Assembly: GCF_002876705.1 (NCBI RefSeq)
Contig: NZ_MDAG01000057.1
Coordinates: 434,001 to 498,000 of the forward strand
From: Enterovibrio norvegicus_B
Lineage (GTDB): Bacteria > Pseudomonadota > Gammaproteobacteria > Enterobacterales > Vibrionaceae
DNA length: 64,000 nucleotides
Direction: 5' to 3'
The notes below the pieces were generated by a model. The model searched no databases and was not told the origin of the DNA. It was given only the letters and a program-made list of their open reading frames with translations. Position 1 is the first letter of the stretch. Each line of letters begins with the position of its first letter. The position numbers were made by a program, and so were the translations under genes. This document shows, piece by piece, positions 61,258 to 64,000 of this stretch.

Positions 61258-62574
61258 ATGAACCGATTTAACAGACCTGCGCTGGCAGTGTTGATCATTG
61301 CAAGTTTGAGCGCTTGCCAGTCAACCTCAGAACCTCGCCAAGCAGTCAGTGACACCAACAAACCCGCCATGCAAGAAAATCAAAACACACTTCAAGTCTA
61401 CGAAAAAGCCAAATCGGATTATTCGGCATGGTTTGAAAAAGTGGCTGAAAGCAAGACGCTTGTTATCTATAGCAAAGGCACTGTGAATACACTTTTTGAC
61501 GCGTGGGATGATGCCGTCGATGTTTATGATGAGTTTGCATCAAATCCAGCAAAGACAATGGAGAGCTACTCTGTCTTTTCGTCAGGCACGTATGCTGACA
61601 AGTTTAATGAATACATTGCAACAGTTTCTGTTCAGTACGATAAGTTGCAGGGGTTGAAAAAGACCGCGGACTCTTTGCTAGCGGATTCTATCGCCGAGAT
61701 GGCGTACCTCAATGAGATAGACGCAAAATCTGTTTACGCAACAAAATTCCGCAGTGTTGAGAGGGATTACTACAAACTCTACAGCTATGTCGAAGACAAC
61801 GAGATTGATGATGCGCAAGTCAAACAGGCTGAATTTCTTCAAAAAGCCAAGCAGTTGGAAGCCTTGGTTGCGATGAAACGCAACATTGCACCGCTTCAAA
61901 CTGAGATCGCCACATTGCGTAAGCAAGGGTTCAAAACTGTTGCGCCGATTAGCTACACAAAAACGAGTGCCGCACTTGAACAGGCCCAAGCTGTGGTCAA
62001 CTTGAATCCAAGAGACGCAGAAGCCATTGGCGTTGCCGTTGAAGACGTGCAATTTGAAATCGCGCACCTCAAACATATCGGGCAAGAGGTGAAGAAGTTT
62101 AAAAATGTTGACGACGACAAGTTTGAACCGCTCATTTTGGAGCTCGAAAATCGGCTGCATGTGATCGCACAAACGTTAGATGATCTCGATTTACGAAATA
62201 CGCCAATGCAGCGCCAAGCGGATGTCCTTGCTGATAAAGTGGCTCAACTCAACGAAAAAGCCAATCTCGAATCGGCCGCTGCTGACGCGAGTGCTGATCC
62301 TCAACTGGCGGCGCTTGTTGCGAGGTTAGATGCCGTCAATGCGGACTTGTCTTCAAAGCAATCAAAAAACCAAGTGCTTACTGCGCAAGTGACGGCGCTT
62401 GAGATGGCTAACGAAAATAACGAGAGCTTAATTGGCGACTTGAAATCGATCATTAATACGATAAAGCCGGACGCATTGAGCCCGTTTGTAGACCAAGAAG
62501 TGGGTGGTCTTCCTGACACTAACCTGACACCGGCGTCGTCAGTCGATCCTGTAACACCAACGGCAAGTAACTAG
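61258..62574 (+). CDS. coiled-coil lipoprotein of unknown function
   Basis: An exported lipoprotein of 438 residues. NRFNRPALAVLIIASLSACQ carries a lipobox, LSAC, cleaved before Cys20. The mature part is long and helical with heptad-like stretches, such as QVKQAEFLQKAKQLEALVAM, RNIAPLQTEIATLRKQGFKT and QADVLADKVAQLNEKANLES. The tail after about residue 410 is Pro/Thr/Ser-rich and probably disordered. There is no catalytic motif. It may be a cell-envelope spacer or scaffold. The next gene, convergent on the other strand, also encodes a coiled-coil membrane protein, but no functional link is shown. Confidence 0.8.
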   Translation: MNRFNRPALAVLIIASLSACQSTSEPRQAVSDTNKPAMQENQNTLQVYEKAKSDYSAWFEKVAESKTLVIYSKGTVNTLFDAWDDAVDVYDEFASNPAKTMESYSVFSSGTYADKFNEYIATVSVQYDKLQGLKKTADSLLADSIAEMAYLNEIDAKSVYATKFRSVERDYYKLYSYVEDNEIDDAQVKQAEFLQKAKQLEALVAMKRNIAPLQTEIATLRKQGFKTVAPISYTKTSAALEQAQAVVNLNPRDAEAIGVAVEDVQFEIAHLKHIGQEVKKFKNVDDDKFEPLILELENRLHVIAQTLDDLDLRNTPMQRQADVLADKVAQLNEKANLESAAADASADPQLAALVARLDAVNADLSSKQSKNQVLTAQVTALEMANENNESLIGDLKSIINTIKPDALSPFVDQEVGGLPDTNLTPASSVDPVTPTASN

Positions 62575-62580
62575 AGCTGT

Positions 62581-62617
62581 CTAACTAAGCAACTAAGCAG
62601 CTAAGTAACTAAGCCGT
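62581..62617. repeat. short 8-bp direct repeats after the lipoprotein gene
   Basis: Four copies of an AACTAAGC/AGCTAAGT-like 8-bp word follow one another between the stop codon and the terminator. They may be a replication-slippage product. No function is evident. Confidence 0.6.
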
Positions 62618-62650
62618 TAAGAGGGTAATCCTCGACGAGCCATTGATACT

Positions 62651-62680
62651 AAAAAAGCGCCTGGATAGGCGCTTTTCGTT
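62651..62680. terminator. bidirectional terminator between convergent genes
   Basis: AAAAGCGCC (62653-62661) pairs with GGCGCTTTT (62668-62676), with an A-run before and Ts after. Confidence 0.88.
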
Positions 62681-62714
62681 ATATGGACGTTACGTATCTC
62701 TCAGAGAGAGCGGT

Positions 62715-63806
62715 TTAAGCCACAACCGATTGTGCGAGGTAGTAGTGATGATTCGCTTTTTTCGCCATTACGCCAGCTTTCATCATTTGTTCAAACAAGG
62801 CATCTACCTCATCTGCAGCCAGCAAGAAATGTTTTGCTACCGCTTTCTTCGAACAGGTAATGACACCATCGCGTACTGACTTTTCAACGTTTTCTGCCAA
62901 GGTCAGTGGCGGCGTTGTTTCTTCACTTTCTTGATGGCTTTGACTATACACCACGTCTTGTTCGGGCTTGTGCTCGATAAAGCCGACAGGCATAGCCATG
63001 GCGTGAGGTGTTAGCGCAATCTCACCGAAATGTTCATAGAATCGACGGAAACGCAGTTCTTCGCCGATCACGCCAACAAAAAATGCCGCAAACAAATCAA
63101 GCAAAATAGAAAGGAATACTACCAAACCAAGCTGTGCAATTTGCGTTGAAACGTTAAACGCATCAGCCAAACTGTTGATCAAGCCAATAGCGGAACCTTG
63201 AGCCACAGGCGGAAGGGCATCACGTTCTGCTGCCAATCGAATTTGTTGTTCACGTAATTGGTTATTTTGTTTTTGAATACGCGTAACGCCTGTCGCGATG
63301 CGTTCCATCTCGATGTATTTTTCGGCCGCCAGATTATTCAGCTGAATCTGTTTTTCGATAGATTCAATCTGACGGTCGTAGGCAAGGACTTTCGATTGTT
63401 CTATGGCGATAACGCTCTGTGCTTTATTGGTTGCACTGTTGATGCCGCCAACGCTACCTCCAATAGAGATTGCTGCAAGCACCAAATAGAAAATCAAAGA
63501 AGTGATCGCGCCAGTGTAGTTTTTGTGCGCGCGACGTTCACCAAACTCATACCAAGCGTAAAACTTGCCCGCTTCAAAAATGATAGCCAGCGTGCCGAAA
63601 AGGCCTTTCATGAGTGGACTGTCGTCTATCGAAAGGAAAAGCAGCAAAGAGAAAACCGTCGACGTGATTACAGCAGCACCCGTGAAGGTGTATACGCTGA
63701 TCATGGCAAACGGACCTTTAGGGTATCGATACCCCAGCATGTTTTTATAGTGCATAAATGCGTCACAGATCACGTTACGAGAGCGCGGAGCATACAGCAA
63801 TGACAT
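62715..63806 (-). CDS. four-helix membrane protein with coiled coil and C-terminal winged-helix-like region
   Basis: A protein of 363 residues. Membrane segments are seen at about 40-60 (ISVYTFTGAAVITSTVFSLL), 68-85, 100-120 (ITSLIFYLVLAAISIGGSVG) and 220-245 (IAQLGLVVFLSILLDLFAAF). Between the third and fourth lies a long coiled coil (YDRQIESIEKQIQLNNLAAE, GVTRIQKQNNQLREQQIRLA). The C-terminal part, about 305-360 (CSKKAVAKHFLLAADEVDAL, FEQMMKAGVMAKKANHHYYL), looks like a winged helix. Similar Vibrio proteins are, as I recall, sometimes labelled SecY-like by mistake; no SecY feature is present. The ATG at 63806 is favoured by GGAAG five nt upstream. Function unknown. Confidence 0.72.
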   Translation of the reverse strand: MSLLYAPRSRNVICDAFMHYKNMLGYRYPKGPFAMISVYTFTGAAVITSTVFSLLLFLSIDDSPLMKGLFGTLAIIFEAGKFYAWYEFGERRAHKNYTGAITSLIFYLVLAAISIGGSVGGINSATNKAQSVIAIEQSKVLAYDRQIESIEKQIQLNNLAAEKYIEMERIATGVTRIQKQNNQLREQQIRLAAERDALPPVAQGSAIGLINSLADAFNVSTQIAQLGLVVFLSILLDLFAAFFVGVIGEELRFRRFYEHFGEIALTPHAMAMPVGFIEHKPEQDVVYSQSHQESEETTPPLTLAENVEKSVRDGVITCSKKAVAKHFLLAADEVDALFEQMMKAGVMAKKANHHYYLAQSVVA

Positions 63807-64000
63807 CAAGGCTTCCGCAACTGCGGCACACAAAGATGTTCAACTGCTTAGTATGTGGTCACATTGACAGTTAATTGACCGAACCAATGAGTATGGATGA
63901 ACCTGAACGTTGATCTCCTTAGGCTTTGTTTTCGGCTTTCAGCGTATTACCAAAAGTTTTATTTTTAAGAGTGTGTATAAATTAATGAGCAAGAAAGCCT
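63807..64000. other. window end, no assignable gene
   Basis: 194 bp upstream of the coiled-coil membrane protein gene. An ATG at 63985 on the plus strand may open a gene beyond the window, but five codons are not enough to tell. Confidence 0.4.

Noticed and set aside
63985..64000. ATG opening MSKKA at the right edge
   Set aside because: Too few codons and a weak ribosome site; cannot be told from chance.

Overview
The window is a contiguous piece of a gammaproteobacterial chromosome, most likely from Vibrionaceae (a Vibrio, Grimontia or Enterovibrio type). This rests on the divergent narQP/napFDABC layout, the TAXI-TRAP, NSS and EmrD transporters, DASH cryptochrome, CheV, YnhF and YciU proteins, T1SS-143/VCA0849-type adhesin domains, moderate GC, and dense T-rich terminators at convergent gene ends. 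The genus is inferred. I saw no tRNA, rRNA, CRISPR array, insertion sequence or integrase.

Layout. 1-3840 (-): glycerol-3-phosphate importer ugpBAEC, with ugpC cut by the window edge. 4156-7566 (-): response regulator, histidine kinase and a sugar-type binding protein in one overlapping operon without permease genes. 7753-9347 (-): NSS amino-acid transporter plus a 32-residue MetS-type small subunit. 10238-16456 (+): YnhF, patatin-like phospholipase, sugar O-acetyltransferase, GTP cyclohydrolase II, EmrD-type efflux pump and POT peptide transporter. 16813-19640 (+): a cyclic-di-GMP-I riboswitch followed by an 896-residue RTX protein. 19770-26823: nitrate sensor/regulator NarQP divergent from periplasmic nitrate reductase napFDABC, with a NarP 7-2-7 site and an FNR-like site between them. 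26962-33574: YciU, a nucleotidyltransferase-like protein, YjiH, a small acidic periplasmic protein, a lipase, DASH cryptochrome and a small unknown. 33879-47833: OmpA-like lipoprotein and TolC/AggA-type outer-membrane protein divergent from a 3422-residue LapA-like adhesin, then cheV. 47961-63806: TAXI-TRAP transporter, small zinc ribbon, HAD phosphatase, NnrU, unknowns, nitronate monooxygenase, GabD, CoA-disulfide-reductase-like enzyme, cystine symporter TcyP, a coiled-coil lipoprotein and a coiled-coil membrane protein.

How it works together. Three loci concern surface attachment: the riboswitch-controlled RTX protein, the giant adhesin with a LapG-type di-alanine site, and the TolC/OmpA pair that resembles the outer half of a type I secretion system. 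Cyclic-di-GMP would act on the first through the riboswitch and, by analogy with Lap systems, on the second by proteolytic retention. A second theme is anaerobic respiration (nap, narQP, an FNR-like site before the peptide transporter). A third is uptake and remodelling of small molecules.

The less expected signals are regulatory. They are the c-di-GMP riboswitch with a compensatory base pair and an overlapping Shine-Dalgarno switch; a leader of the peptide transporter with two exclusive pairings, one hiding the Shine-Dalgarno; a 60-nt three-way-junction element upstream of tcyP; six 17-bp tandem repeats with an embedded perfect palindrome upstream of gabD; and hairpins in the NSS transporter leader. 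Structures were folded by eye; family calls come from recognised motifs, not from database searches.
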